Source: Diphasiastrum complanatum (taxonomy: Eukaryota; Streptophyta; Lycopodiopsida; Lycopodiales; Lycopodiaceae). Taken from it: 64,000 nt of DNA. Positions 1 to 11,576 of the stretch are shown piece after piece; position 1 is the stretch's first letter; each line of letters starts with the position of its first letter. The stretch covers positions 50,950,496-51,014,495 of the forward strand of contig CM055103.1 of the NCBI GenBank assembly GCA_029204225.1. Direction: 5' to 3'. The notes beneath the pieces were generated by a model. It worked only from the letters and a program-made list of their open reading frames with translations, made no database searches and was not told the DNA's origin. The position numbers and the translations under genes are program-made.

Positions 1-324
1 ACCAATCAACATGAGATCTTCAACTCCTACACGCCTTACAACACGAAGAAATTTGTTCATCTTGGTGACAATAGTACTCACACTTTTGAAGGTGAAGGTA
101 CTGTAAGATTGCGATTCCAACATGATCAATTTAAATTACTATCAAAGGTCTTATATGTTCCTAAACTCTCTACAAATATGTTATCAATAAGTAGAATTAT
201 AGATCAAGGTCATAAGGTAGAAATCAAATCTGATCAATGCAAAATTATTTATAAGAGTAATAAGATCCTTGCACTCAACAAGAGGCAGGGTTGCTTATAT
301 AGATTGGCACATTTACTATTCTGA
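1..324 (+). pseudogene. Copia-1 polyprotein fragment: protease end / pre-integrase linker
   Basis: The frame is open from the first base to the stop at 322-324 (107 codons) and enters from outside the window. It carries the signature of the region between the aspartic protease and GAG-pre-integrase domains of Ty1/Copia polyproteins, visible as KVLYVPKLSTNMLSISRI. It belongs to the same plus-strand element as the integrase and reverse transcriptase fragments that follow. The stop and several frame changes downstream show that the element is dead. It is the tail of the repeat unit preceding unit 1. The family call is secure; the exact protease limits are not visible. Confidence 0.8.
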
Positions 325-354
325 GTCTAGGTCAAGCCTTGAAAACCTCTGTTC

Positions 355-1390
355 TAGTTAATAAAGCAGTACTATGGCATCACTTAGGACACTTGAATTA
401 TGCATCTATTTTGAACATGTCCAAAAAATCCATGGCTCTTGATCTCGAACTATCCTTCTACGTAAGTCAATCTCCCTATCTGTCATAGCTGCATCTTTGG
501 AAAGTAGGCTATGATTCCTTTTAGATCAGACCACATGCATACATGAAAAGGTCTGTTAGATGTTGTTCATACAGATTTATGTGGATCTATGCAAACTCCT
601 TCATTTCTAGATGCAAAGTATTTCATTACTTTTATTGACGAATTCCTCTAGAAGAATAGTTGTTTATTTTATTAAACAGAAATCAGAGGCTTTCATCAAA
701 TTCAGACAATTCAAAGAGCATGCTGAGAATCAAACTGGCAAACAAATAAAAGCATTCGGGTCAGATAATGGGGGAGAATACATCTCCACCGAATTCAAGG
801 AGTATTGTCTTAACAACGACATTGAGCAACAATACATTATCTCCTATTCGCCTCAGTCAAATGGTTTTGCTGAGAGAAAGAATAGAGCCTTAGCTGAATC
901 AACAAAGTGCATGTTATCACATGCGACACTTCTGAAGTCCTTCTAGACTGAAGCTGTTTCAACAACAGCCTATATTCAGAACATATGTCCTACTAAGGTC
1001 TCTCAGACAAAACACCATTCAAAGTTTGGATAGGTACCAAACCTTCTTTATCAAACTTACGAGTTTTTGGATGTGTACTGCTTTTGTGTAGATACTTTAT
1101 GATCTCAAGAAGAAGCTTGACTTCCAGAGTTTTTATCAGCTACACTACTTCAGATTAAGCCTACAAGTTGTTTGATCCCATCGAGTCAAAGATTTCCACT
1201 AGCCGAGATGTCATCTTCATCGAAGATCAGTTTTCAAAATCTCAAAGGAAAAGACAGTCCCTATGTAGCCGACCTGTCAGATTCTCTTGACACATTGAAC
1301 TTTCAAGTTTTCGCAGTCAACTATTCTCATTGAAGGTCAAAGCTCTTCTACTTTTGACGAACAACAAATCAATGGCAAATCGGAAGATGA
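355..1390 (+). pseudogene. Copia-1 GAG-pre-integrase and integrase, degenerate
   Basis: After a frame change, the pre-integrase zinc-binding region reads as AVLWHHLGHLNYAS near 366-410, with CHSCIFGK near 481-505. The integrase core follows: FITFIDEFSR (first Asp) near 621-650, GSDNGGEY (second Asp) near 758-781, and a glutamate in NGFAERKNR near 860-890. These fit the DD35E integrase of Ty1/Copia. A TAG at about 944 and later frameshifts break the frame. The region up to 1390 is the linker towards reverse transcriptase. Part of this stretch (from about 739) recurs inverted at 23099-23763, and base 1390/1391 is a rearrangement breakpoint in the next unit. Confidence 0.85.
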
Positions 1391-2679
1391 TTCAGCAACT
1401 ATAGTAACGATTGAAATGATCAACTTCCTCTATTATCCAGAAGACCTTCAAGAACTAGCAAACCACGTAAGTGGTACATCGACGAGTTTGCAGCCTACCT
1501 TGTTTAGAGACCGACGTCTATCCAATATGCACTCAGTCAGCCTGATTGAGATCTCTAGAGAGAAGCTATGGATAAAGAGTATTCATCTCTTATCAAGAAC
1601 CAAACATGGACAATTGTCAAATTACCTGCCAACAGAAATGTAGTTGATTGCAAATAGATTTTCAAAGTCAAGTACAATGCAGATGGAAGCATCAATAGGA
1701 GAAAGGTACGACCTTATCGCTAGAGGATTTTCTCAGGTATACAATGTCGATTACATTGAGACCTTCAGTCCAGTAGTCGAGCATTCTTCTATTTGACTTT
1801 TGCTATCATTTGCCGCTCCAGCAGATTTGAAAATACATCAAATGGATTTACAAACATCATATCTCAATGGAGTTATCGAAGAAGACATTTACATGGTGCA
1901 ACCCGAAGGTTACATTATTGAAGCTAAACACAATCATGTGTGTAAACTCCATAACGCACTTCATGGCTTGAAGCAATCTACTCGAGCATGGTTTCAAAAG
2001 ATCACTACTTTTCTTATTGATCACGACTACACACCTAGATCTTCATATTCAAATGTTTACTTCAAAGAAATGCAGCAGTCTTTTATCAATCACTTTATAC
2101 GTGGATGATACATTGCTTTTTCAACAACAGTATTGATCTGATAAAAGAGACAAAGACAATGCTATCTTTCGAATTCGACATGAACCGATCTGGGCGAAGC
2201 TCATTTCTACCTTGGTATACAAATCCACAGAGACAAAAAATAGAAGTTGATCTACATTACACAATAGAAGTACATCTACAACATGTTAGTTTGATATTTT
2301 AGCAATCTTTGATAGCTCCCATCTTCCACTGAATCACAGTATATCGCACCCTCTAAGCTACAAAGGAAGCAATTTGGTTGAGGAACCTTACTCTTAGATA
2401 TCGGTCTAAATCAATATGCTCTGACGACATTATTTTGTGATAATCAAAGTGCCATCGCTTTATCAGTCAACCCTAGATTTCATTCTAGGAGTAAGCACAA
2501 TAAACAGAAGTATCATTTCATCAGAAACAAAGTTCTCAACGAAGAGGTCAAATTTGCAGTACTGTAGAATGCAAGATATGACCAAAAATATTTTTACCAA
2601 AGCATTAAGTTTGAAAACACATAGAATATTATGTGTAGAACTAAGGTTGAAGGTCAACGCATTCAAGGATTCAGATTAA
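1391..2679 (+). pseudogene. Copia-1 reverse transcriptase and RNase H, degenerate
   Basis: Reverse transcriptase motifs are visible in several frames: a WIFKVKYNADGSI-like block near 1648 (with a stop in place of Trp), KARLVARGFSQ-type residues near 1700, and a block at 1800-2108 with LNGVIEEDIYMVQPEGY. The catalytic YVDD box lies at about 2096-2110, one frame away from the preceding block. RNase H appears near 2395-2530 as TLFCDNQSAIALSVNPRFHSR. At least four frame changes and several stops make it non-functional. The copy at 31393-32631 is nearly identical but lacks about 46 bp near 31600. This is the first piece of unit 1. Confidence 0.85.
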
Positions 2680-3357
2680 GGGGGAGTGTTGGATTAATCT
2701 CCTTCTTACGAATTGACTAATCGGTTTTAATCTTCATCCATTGTTTGTCCAGTTCTGCGGATTTTTCTGTGTCTTTACACAGTCTGCAGATTTACAAGTG
2801 TTTTTACACAGAAAGCAGAAATACACGGAGTTTGACAATAGTGTCGAATTTTTTGCCTGTGAGAATCTCGTGGAATAATGCAGTGTCGTCTTTTTCACAT
2901 TTTCCTCCTATCAAGATTTGCGAGTAAATATGCAAAGTTGCATTTTTTGCATTTTTCAAGTGCCTCAAATACTAAGGAAATGACTGGGGCAAAGTGTGGG
3001 GGTACCCTAATATGAAGGAAATGTGTTTTTAGGACATTGTTGGGTTTTTCGCAAAAAGCCAACACTGTCACATTTTTGTGACAATGTCGCTTGTGTCAGT
3101 TTTGGTTCATTTCTGCAGAGTGACAGTTCTAGTTCATTTATGTAGATAGACTGTTTACGGCCAATCTCCACTGCTTATCAGCAATCAATGACAAGGAACC
3201 GGATGAATGCCAATGAACACCAGACAACTAGCAATCGCATTTGACGACCTAATTGCATAGTATATATAGTTGTTTATATTCATACATCTAATCATCGAAG
3301 TCAAGAAGTTCTCAAGTTTAGCAAGTATTGTTGTCAGCTCTCTATCAAGCTTTCAAG
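2680..3357 (+). repeat. Copia-1 polypurine tract and 3' LTR (truncated)
   Basis: A polypurine tract, AAGGGGGAG, ends at 2686 just after the RNase H reading frame. An LTR start of Copia type (TGTTGGATTAATC) follows at 2687. A TATA-like run (TATATATA) sits at 3261-3268 inside the LTR. The LTR is cut at about 3357, where its sequence runs directly into unrelated DNA. In unit 2 the same LTR starts at 32639 and continues further. The true LTR end (a terminal CA plus target duplication) could not be fixed because no second LTR lies in the window. Confidence 0.7.
3261..3268 (+). promoter_or_regulatory. TATA-like box in the Copia-1 LTR
   Basis: The run TATATATA lies within the LTR and is conserved at 33213-33220 in unit 2. 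Its position, about 570 bp into the LTR and before the expected R region, fits an LTR promoter. Confidence 0.4.
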
Positions 3358-3379
3358 CTTGAACTTTCTTGGTGCATCT

Positions 3380-3960
3380 TTGTCCCAGAGAAAAAGGAAG
3401 CAGTGCTGGATGTTGCCCATTATGGGCAGATGCAGGGATGCATTTAAGAGGGTTGGCAACTGCAGCGTAGAAGAGGGAAGCCATTTATTGCAGCCATGGT
3501 TGGGCGACAGAGGAATAGGTAAGGATGGCTACAAAGCAGAGACAAGGGGAATTAAGAAGATTGGGAAGCTAGCATCCTCCTGCGCGATTACTTTGCTTTT
3601 GACAGTGTGTCGTTAAGATTTGAGGGTGGTAATCATCTCCATACAAGCAGAGTACTATGTGAGGATGTTGACAAAGGCAGGAGCAGCCATCAATTGGCAA
3701 AATAAGGATCACTCTAAAGCCCTCACATTCCATCTGGCTATCTGGACATGCGCTTTCCATCGGGCTGTGTGCATATGTACATGAGTGTGGTGAGAATCCT
3801 TTCAGAGCTGGGAGGTTGATCCATTTTTGAAAGACTCGTCATCAACGTGCTGCATAGTCAACAAAGATCCAAACATATTTTGAACTTTGTAGACCTCCAG
3901 AAATCAGGTGGTCAGTTGGCCATAGTTCAGTAGAGATCTATTTTACAACTCATATTACAC
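3380..3960 (+). pseudogene. Gene-like fragment, possibly ankyrin-repeat, unit 1 copy
   Basis: Several short frames on the plus strand suggest a decayed coding region. One piece reads VRMLTKAGAAINWQNKDHS, followed by VVRIL.ELG.NPFLKDSS-like residues. This resembles two ankyrin repeats, with a loop 'AGA..N.Q.KD' and a second 'LG.NPF.KD'. Unit 2 has a better-preserved copy at 37795-38383. In unit 1 it abuts the truncated Copia-1 LTR, while in unit 2 it is preceded by an Hsp110-like fragment. The ankyrin reading is tentative. It ends where the truncated dioxygenase homology begins. Confidence 0.3.
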
Positions 3961-4004
3961 CATAAGTAATTGTTTTATGATGTATTGGTCAAGTGGGAGA
4001 TACC

Positions 4005-4474
4005 CAGAGCCCTCCTTCAGGTAGGTGGTTTTGAGCCCAAGACTCTCAGAGATGACAGCCAGCAGCCGCTGAGCAAGTTCCAGTAAAGCTGCGGTGTACT
4101 TCTCCACGGGTCTCTCTGAATTCAGCTGGCTGCTGTGGCCAGTAGTTGTAATGCCTTTCGGATAATGGAAAAGTGTGAAGCTCCACAAATTCACGCCAGA
4201 ACTTGGGCTCAGCGTCATCAAGGGACCATACGGCTTCCATAGCCCTCAGCTCCGATCACTGGCTTACCAGCAATGCAAGCTTTTCGTCTTTGGTCAGATC
4301 AAAAAACTTGCGACCCACTTGTTGCAGCCTATCATTGAGCTCTACTTGCACGCCATGATTGATAACTTGGAAGAAGCCATTCTTTTCACAGGCCTCAGCG
4401 ATCTGAGCCCTGTCAGATGAAGCCAGTCGTTCATCGTTTAGGCCTGACAGATCAATTGGGTTCAAAGTTGCCAT
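4005..4474 (-). pseudogene. Truncated 2-oxoglutarate dioxygenase exon 1 (unit 1, inverted copy)
   Basis: Reading leftwards from the ATG at 4474, this matches the first ~150 codons of the dioxygenase at 12719-13399, beginning MATLNPIDLSGLNDERLASS. Homology stops near LKEG at about 4010, well before the HxD iron site. The catalytic core and exon 2 are therefore absent. A 2-bp loss relative to its sibling at about 4273 shifts the frame after KDEKLA, and an extra G near 4110 shifts it again. It carries TTYLKE where the plus-strand genes read PSYLKE. The unit 2 inverted copy shares this, so the inverted duplication predates the tandem duplication. Confidence 0.85.
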
Positions 4475-5040
4475 GAGTAGTCAGTCTGTAGATGATCTTC
4501 TTCACACAAGGTCAACGTACTATATTTCAAGTGATACTATTGCCGAACGAAGATCAAACAGACAATGTAGTACTATGTCCGAGTGCAGAAGCCGGGCTTT
4601 GTCTCTTCCCTGAGTGCATGGATATATTTGATCTGGACTCATGAGTGACAAGCCCCCTGACAAGGAGTAAACGAAATTATTTGTTGGTGGGCATGTTGAA
4701 GGTATTTATAAGAACGATGCAACTCCAAAGTCTTGCCGCACGAGTGAAAAAAATGAGTCACAAAGACTGTGCCATGAGGCCTGCCAGGTTATGAACAGAG
4801 AGATTCATATTCTCTTTTTTGGACCGACCTTAACTTCCTTTTCTTTTTGTAAATGGAGCTTATGACCCGTCTCTCTAGGCGTATACGGTGACATAGCCAA
4901 AGTGACTCAGCACAAGGAAGATAAGCATAGACTTAGAAGAGCAAAAAGAACTAGCACAAGGAAGATTGTGTGGCTGCTGTGAAAGAGAAACGTGGTTATA
5001 TCTTTGGGTAGCAATCACTATTCTGTGTGTTTTGTCAAGG
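4005..5040 (-). repeat. Inverted repeat arm 1 (dioxygenase promoter + exon 1), unit 1
   Basis: Besides the exon fragment, about 560 bp of upstream sequence is the reverse complement of the region before the intact dioxygenase (partner 12220-13192). The match includes the TATA box region (TTCTTATAAATAC on the minus strand) and the block ending in GCTACCC next to ATACCACGTTTCTC. The two arms are head to head with about 7.2 kb between them. Small indels and substitutions separate the arms, more than separate the same arm between units. Confidence 0.85.
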
Positions 5041-6037
5041 AAAACCACAACACAAAGAAAATGTGGTTTGAATATATTTTCAACATCTATATCTTAATCA
5101 AGATAATGATTTTTATGCACTATAGTCACCCCAGTACGCTATGTTCAAACTATAGGATAATATCAATGTAACTATGATACTATATGGGCCATTTATGGAA
5201 CGAACACACTCGGCTGCAACACTGCATGGCAAAGCTATGGATTATGATGAGTTAGACACACAAAATAAGTAGCTATCAGTGAGTTATGTAAGGTATCTTG
5301 GAATGAACGTTTGTGCAAATTTTTTAAGCGCTGGTACAGCTATCAAGGGAATAAGTCTAGCTAATCAGAGATAATAGATGCTTTCTTGATAGCCATTAAA
5401 ATCTCTCAAAACATATAGTTTCTTAATCACCTAGTGACAAGAACACATCAACAAATATGAAAAGTAATCAAAATCATAGATCGTGATTTATGAGTACTCT
5501 GATACAAGATTATGCATAGTGAATGTGAGAATCTCTCAAACTAGGTCTAACTACACCTTGCGCCAAAATCTATTTTAGAACTCGGCATTACAAGAGGACG
5601 GGCGATTACCAAGTATATTGAAAATCGATTGATTGACAACAAAAGAGCATAGACATCTTCAAGACATAGAAGAAATGTAGCTGCCCACATTGTTGACAAA
5701 AAACAAGTGTATCGCTTTGATCCATCCAAATCTTGGTAGAATCAATAGCAAAATAACCACTCTCATCTTTCTTGACAGTTGCATTGGGACCATTGCAAAT
5801 AACCTAGAACCATCTGACATCAAATATGAAAAAGCTGAATTGCCTAAATCCAACTTCGACGATATAATCAAGTTGAGAAGAGAGTAAGTCGGTGTCCGTC
5901 GTGCTTCCTCAACTCTCTTGAGTAAATGTTGCCATGACTCCACAATCGTACATGTTTCTATTTTTGTGTATGCGCTCGGTACGAAAGTGTCGTCCATGCA
6001 TCCACAATGCATTGTATTTTTTATATTGAACAAAATA

Positions 6038-6158
6038 GAACTAAATGTGTTAGGGATACAACAAACATATACAAAAATGCACGTACAAATGGTATAATTA
6101 ACATGTGAATGATGATCATCATAGTTTACATGTAAATTGCACCCCCCTTGCAAGTTCC
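6038..6158. repeat. Short mobile or copied segment (source copy in unit 1)
   Basis: A 121-bp segment starting GAACTAAATG and ending TTGCAAGTTCC. A near-identical 119-bp version sits at 43867-43985 in unit 2, at a site that is empty in unit 1 (about 10945). The ends share only GAACT/AGTTC as inverted bases and no target duplication is evident. It may be a tiny MITE or repair-templated filler. Confidence 0.55.
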
Positions 6159-6344
6159 AGCTCTCTCTCTGTTACTTCCTAGATGTTTGTATATGCTTCT
6201 CTAAGGGCATCACGTAGCCAATCAAGCATCATCATCCTTGGGGAGAAGGGTGAGGTCAGGTGGAAATGGTTGTCTTGTATGCCATCTTCTGAAAGTGGCT
6301 CGAGCGGTTTGTCTAAAAGCATTGGCCTCTTCAGATAGTGAAAT

Positions 6345-6990
6345 TCACTTTTGCATTTCTTGGCTATTTGGAATGCAAAACTTATTTACCTTCTCCCTGA
6401 AGGACTCACTCATTCCCATGATCTCTCCTTTTCCTTGAGGAACTTCCCCAACAACACGCTCATCATCCTTCTTATCCCAAAGATGAGGAATAGAAGGATC
6501 GCTATGAGAAAGGAACTCCGTGGTATAAACCATGGACTCTTGCACTAGCCATCCTTTAGCCATGCTACCCTCAAGCCTTGTTCTTTGTCTTACAAAGCCT
6601 TTCAATGTTTTCATGAATCGTTCCAAGAAAAAAATCCAACGGCTATGGATAGTGTATGAATAAAACATATGGATCAATGTTAGTGCAGAGAACATTGCAA
6701 TTACCACAATAGCAATAGTCTAGGATGGACTAAGAATAGGCAATTGACACAAGTAGATGATGTACCTGCAATGGCCAACTCATCTATGAAATGAACAATG
6801 AGATACATTTGAATGGTGAGAATGGATGTGGGAAAGTGCGTGTTGATCGAACACGTTGCCTCTATGGAGCTTTGTATTGCCGCCTCAATGGATGCCAGCA
6901 GTATCTCCTTGGATGAAATGTATCTTCACAAGAAATGTAAACAACAATGACATACACGTTAGTAATATCATCATCTTGATTCACCCCAAG
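6345..6990 (-). pseudogene. CACTA (En/Spm) TNP2-type transposase C-terminal region (DUF4218-like)
   Basis: A 120-codon frame (6707 to 6345) contains ERFMKTLKGFVRQRTRLEGS followed by MAKGWLVQESM. This matches the 'ER.l..lK..VR..arpEGSia.gyl.eE' block characteristic of DUF4218 in TNP2-like CACTA transposases. Further upstream on the same strand (about 6870-6790) is the preceding part of that domain, with ILTIQMYLIVHFIDELAIAG. It is separated by a short non-matching stretch that may be an intron. No N-terminal transposase region is attached. The segment lies left of the CACTA terminus at 7612 and points the other way from the TNP2 N-terminus at 9710, so it may derive from another element. It is absent from unit 2. 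Confidence 0.75.
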
Positions 6991-7611
6991 AAAAAATGAT
7001 GTGAGTCGCATTCACCGTACCTCACCAAACCACTGATTTTGTAGACTGCACTCCTTAGCTACTCTAGCATTGATATCTCCTCGAAATCCTTGATAGATGT
7101 GATTGCTTCCTTCATAACCTGAAACACAATCTGAGATCTGATACCATGTGAATAATTTCAGATCATTAATTAGATCCAAAATCATCCCTTTGATCTTTGG
7201 TTAGAAAGAAAACAAATCACCAACCTTGCCAATGTAGAAAAATCAACATCTACTATATTAATGAGATGCAAACTCCAATAGATCTTGATCAAACATAGAT
7301 CAAAACATGAAATGAAGTTGCTTTCCATACAAAAATAATAAGTTACTGTATTTCCGACGTGCGGTTCCGAATATAGCATAACTACAAACAAAATTGCAAG
7401 TTATCATCAATATAGTGCACCAATGGATAGATGACCCAAAGAAAACTCATGTATAAGCATGAAATGAGATGAGAGAAAGAGAATGCTTCTCTTCCCACGA
7501 GTTACATCCTTTTATAACAGGTCCAAACCTAATTTCAAACTTTGGTTTCCCTCCATAATGAAAAACCCTACTATTTTTGTGACTAGATTCAATGTCTCTA
7601 CTACTCAAATT

Positions 7612-7860
7612 CACTACAACACCCACCGTGATTTGCAATGTCTTTTGCAACGTGAATTGTGAGCTTAATTTGTTTTTAATTCGTCGCGAACGTCAAAAAA
7701 ACATGTCGCAATGAGAATGTCGGATTTCGACACCTTCAAAACACGTCAGAAACTGATAGGTACAGCATGTCGGACTCCCAAACCATCAGTCGAACCGCAG
7801 GACGTCGGAATCTGACGTCCAATCAGCACGTCAAAATCTAACATCTGTTCCACAAAAAAT
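7612..7860 (+). repeat. CACTA terminal repeat and subterminal repeat block, unit 1
   Basis: After the terminus come repeated short words: ATGTCGGATTTCGACAC, CACGTCAGAAACTGA, ATGTCGGACTCC and GACGTCGGAATCTGACGTCC. Several are self-complementary around GTC..GAC. Such dense short inverted and direct words inside the terminus are the binding sites of the TnpA-type protein in characterised CACTA elements. The unit 2 version (40443-40740) carries one extra word cluster. Confidence 0.6.
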
Positions 7861-8770
7861 TACGGAGAACTGTCCAAAAATGTCCGCGACATTCCCCCGG
7901 CGTGTGTCCATGATGTATAATGGGATGTCAGAATCCAACGTCCAATATAGATGTCAGATTCCGATGTATGTTAACAGGAATGTCATAAAAAAATGTATGC
8001 CGACGGGTGTCCGGGCGACGTCTGCCCGAACGTGTTTTTGTGTTGGAATTCGACATCTTGGGTTAGGTAAATAAAAATAAAAAATGTCTAAAATACAGTG
8101 CACGCATTTTTTTTTGGTCTATTCTTGGAGTGGCCCTAGTCTTAGATTGCTTTTGAGACAATATTATTCGATTACATTCGACATTTGGATCAAGTAACAA
8201 GCATGAGGTACTTTCTATACTTACATTACTTAATTCACATTATGAATTGCAATATCTTATTGTATTACTTTTTGAAAATACGACTTGAAGGAATGTTTCT
8301 ACAAGCTTACTTGGAAGGGGCTAACATGCATTAAAAAAAGTGTTTTTCTCAAAAGCACAGAAAATCATGACTAAACTTTTTGAAAATACGACATTGCACA
8401 AAGTTTTGCAATTTCTAGTTAGTTAAGACATTGCACATTTTGGAATAGGACATTGCTCATATTTTGGAATCCAACATACAAAACCAATAAAAATATTGTG
8501 ATCAATTGCACTAATATATTTATTGAAAGTGTATATCAATGTATCACAAAATTGCTGCTTTTGCAGTCTCTCTAACTTACGATAGACAAACTAAAATTAT
8601 TTTTAAAACCTAATCTACTCGTCGTCGCCTACATACTAATGAAAACATGCAAACAAGACACATCAATATTTAATACTAGATCATACTAATGATTAAAAGT
8701 AAACACGTATGCATTTTACATTAATAATATACGCAAAATATAAAATTTAAATCTTTCAAAGAAACTTAAT

Positions 8771-9434
8771 CGTGGAGGATTACCCTCGCTCTTCAGTTTA
8801 TCGACTAATGCCTCGTATGATTCCCTGAAGGCAAAGTCGTACTCTTCCTTGGTTGGTAGACGTCCATAGTCCGCGAACTATATTCCATTCAATTTAAGTT
8901 GGAAATAGTTTAGGGCTAGGTTGGAAGAGCTAGTCAAAATGCATGTTAGAAAAAGAAATCATATGAAATCAAAGACAAACTATAAGAGTAGTTTAAATCT
9001 GCTTACCATGCTTGCTTGCAAGCTCGTCTTTCCACTCGAGCCCAATCTAGGATTGCTTATTCCATGCATCCTAGCGGTCGTGTCATCTCTTTGAATCTTG
9101 TAATTATCTAGTGTTTTTTCATCATTTTTTACATTGTTCCAAACTGACCTTGAACACCAACTAGGTTTGTCCCATTCCTATAAGCTTGTCATGTTGTATC
9201 ATGACAATGTCTTATCCACAAGCTCATATGCTTATGGATTTCCTTCGAGTCGAATTCCTCGTCTTGTGGGAATTTGTCACGAGGGGTACCAATGATCTGC
9301 CATTTAAGTTCGTTAGATTGTTCGGACCATTTCATAAACAATTTATCGCCAAAATGGCTTTGGCACAAAGAATACAATCGGTCCATAATTACCCTCCCTT
9401 TAAGGTTGGCGATTATGTTCCCTTGAGAATCCAC
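8771..9434 (-). pseudogene. Plant transposase (Ptta/En/Spm)-like coding relic, unit 1
   Basis: The first exon runs from 9434 leftwards (81 codons, LYSLCQSHFGDKLFMKWSEQ) to a stop at 9189. A shifted frame continues to about 9007 with SRSVWNNVKNDEKTLDNY and MHGISNPRLGSSGKTSLQAS. A GT donor at 9006 and an AG acceptor at 8879-8880 lead to a second exon with ADYGRLPTKEEYDFAFRESY. The 'W..v...K..D.Y......ar.....p..GSSGK.S' layout resembles the Ptta/En/Spm family. It is broken by a stop, and the second donor (GTAAGT in unit 2) is mutated here. Its position next to the CACTA terminus fits the accessory TnpA-like gene. The assignment is moderate. Confidence 0.45.
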
Positions 9435-9709
9435 ATCATAATATAGATTTATGGATGACTCTTCGGTAGGGGTGAGAGCCGCGCAATTGTGTTTTTTGTT
9501 TGGGAGTTAGCGATGAATAGAAATTTGAAACATAAACTCCTAAATTCTCGCCACTACCGACCTTGACATGATTACTACATTCGTAAACATACAATATATT
9601 ACAATAAATTCTAATATATTGAAATGAAGTAGAAAAACAATAATCAATTACAAAAGTTTTCGTCAATCTATCAACATCATTTATTGAATTTGTTTAATGT
9701 GTGTAGCCA

Positions 9710-10168
9710 ATGAATCAAATGCCATTCCACGAAGTTGATCCATCCGTGTTTAATTACAATCAACATCAAGTTTTGATGGACATGAGAGAACAACACGCAA
9801 AACAAATTCAAGAGGCAAATACATTTGAAGAAAATGATGATGATGATGAGGTGCAACACAATGACGCAATGCACAATATGTTTGAATCGTACTTTTATGA
9901 AGCAAACGAGAATGATGCTATGCACGCATCTTCTAGTGAAAATGGAGATCACGAACAATTTGAGATGGATGAAGACGATATTCTATTGTGCAAGGAGGCA
10001 AACACTCCTTTGTATCCAGGAGCATCCATTTTGAGACTAGCTACGTCAATTCTTATTCTAAACCTTCAAGCAACATACAAATGGAGTGACCGTAGTGTCA
10101 CATCATTATTCGGGTACTTAACACATAACACAACTTTTGTTCTATATGTGGTATTATATGGAGAATAG
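9710..10168 (+). pseudogene. CACTA TNP2-type transposase, N-terminal fragment, unit 1
   Basis: A 152-codon frame. Residues 40-90 are rich in Asp, Glu and Asn. They are followed by DDILLCKEANTPLYPGAS and ILNLQATYKWSDRSVTSL. The 'PLYPG' box with a following 'WS..S...L' is the conserved entry into the TNP2 transposase of En/Spm elements. The frame then ends at residue 152, so only the N-terminus remains and the catalytic domain is absent. It is conserved with few substitutions at 42631-43089, which suggests recent duplication rather than selection. It points away from the minus-strand Ptta-like relic on its left. Confidence 0.8.
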
Positions 10169-11536
10169 GTTGTCTTTCTTATTGTTATAAGTTTTAATGA
10201 TTTTATCTGTAGAAGACTTAAGCATAGAATCTTAGCTATTTGTCTATATAAAATAGCATGTTAATGCATAAAACCTCATAAAAAATAGAATACAATGTCA
10301 ATACGAACCAATTTAAGATCATGGGGAAAGAAAGACATATGGAGTAGAATTAGTGGACGTAGTAATATGAAAAGAGTTGATAACATGGAAGAAATGAGAT
10401 TCTAAGATGCAATGTATGCTTTCGTGACAATACAATAATCACAATGGCACTAGCATAACAACAATGCAATTTTCTTTTTGGCACATACCGAGTGCATTGG
10501 TGGTAGTATTATAACATGTTGATTTCATTTGTTTGATTAGGTTTGAACAATTTCATATGTATGTGATATCATCAAAATGACAGTGCTTATGCCAAATGTG
10601 ACAAACAAAAATAAAAAGTAACAAATAGAAAGTTAGGAACATAACACCAACAATCAATCGGAGGACATTAGGACAGAGAAAATGTTTTAAATAAACTAAA
10701 AATGACAAATGGCCACATAAGAATACTCGATCAAAAAAAAATGTCTAAAGATTGCAATACTCACAATTCAAGGTCCACTTGCAATCTATGGGAGCCCCTC
10801 TGGTGGTCGACTTGATCGATCCTCTGACAAAACCATTTGTATGTCGATAGCAAAAATACGTTAGTAACCATAAAAAAATGTGATCACTAATAGACGACGT
10901 CAAACAACAAGAACATTAACATAAGCTGCAAGAAGAAAAATTAAGAAACACCAGTTTGTATAAGTCAAAAATTCATAACTAAATATGAGAATACAAAACT
11001 TTAACACCTCGATGTTGAGTTGATGTTGCGAGGCACCAAAATATAAAAGAGCTTTAGGATTCAATTTCTTAGAAACATTACAATAACAAGAATATTATGA
11101 TATCCAATAAGGTTGACAATAGACTAGAAATAGAACAAAGGGATCGATATCATTGCACTTAGGTATTTGAAAGCATACATTAATCAAATCATTAAAAATC
11201 CTATGATTAATGGATGTACAAACTTCATCTAGAAGAAACTTTCATATTACATGTTTGTCACATTGCATTCATAATTGTAGAGGTTAGTCGCAACATTAAC
11301 CTTCAATGGATAGATCATGCCAAGGACTTGATGCTGTGCATACCATAGTGTCTAGATCTCTAGGTTCACTTCCTATCACGTTTTGGCACCTATACTTTAG
11401 TTAATGTTGATTTGTTGCAAATTTGGAAGCATAATTCTGCTAGTACTGAATTATGATATGATCTTTCTGGAAGTATCAAATAAATGCCTTCAAGGATGCT
11501 TCAGGTTGTGGTTGTAGCTAGAGATACTTCGAAGGA

Positions 11537-11544
11537 GGGAGAGA

Positions 11545-11575
<31 letters not shown>

Positions 11576-11576
11576 G
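11537..11576 (+). repeat. (GA)n microsatellite, unit 1
   Basis: A run of GA dinucleotides interrupted by GGA near its start. It is roughly half the length of the allele in unit 2 (44571-44651), while the flanks are identical. Confidence 0.9.

Larger units (their letters stand above)
5041..7611. other. Non-coding stretch with one transposase remnant (unit 1)
   Basis: This lies between the inverted-repeat arm and the CACTA terminus. 5041-5814 has no convincing gene and is collinear with 39480-40200 in unit 2. 5815-7390 is present only in unit 1; it contains the CACTA transposase C-terminal remnant annotated separately and a 121-bp segment (6038-6158) that recurs elsewhere in unit 2. 7390-7611 is collinear with 40225-40442. 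Small open frames here are not conserved between units. Confidence 0.6.

Noticed and set aside
2463-2666. Minus-strand frame over Copia-1 RNase H
   Set aside because: Antisense shadow of the RNase H region.
5659-6153. 164-codon minus-strand frame
   Set aside because: Half of it is absent in unit 2 and it crosses the deletion boundary; composition is not protein-like.
9186-9446. Plus-strand frame of 86 codons opposite the Ptta-like relic
   Set aside because: Shadow of the minus-strand coding region, identical in both units only because of recent duplication.
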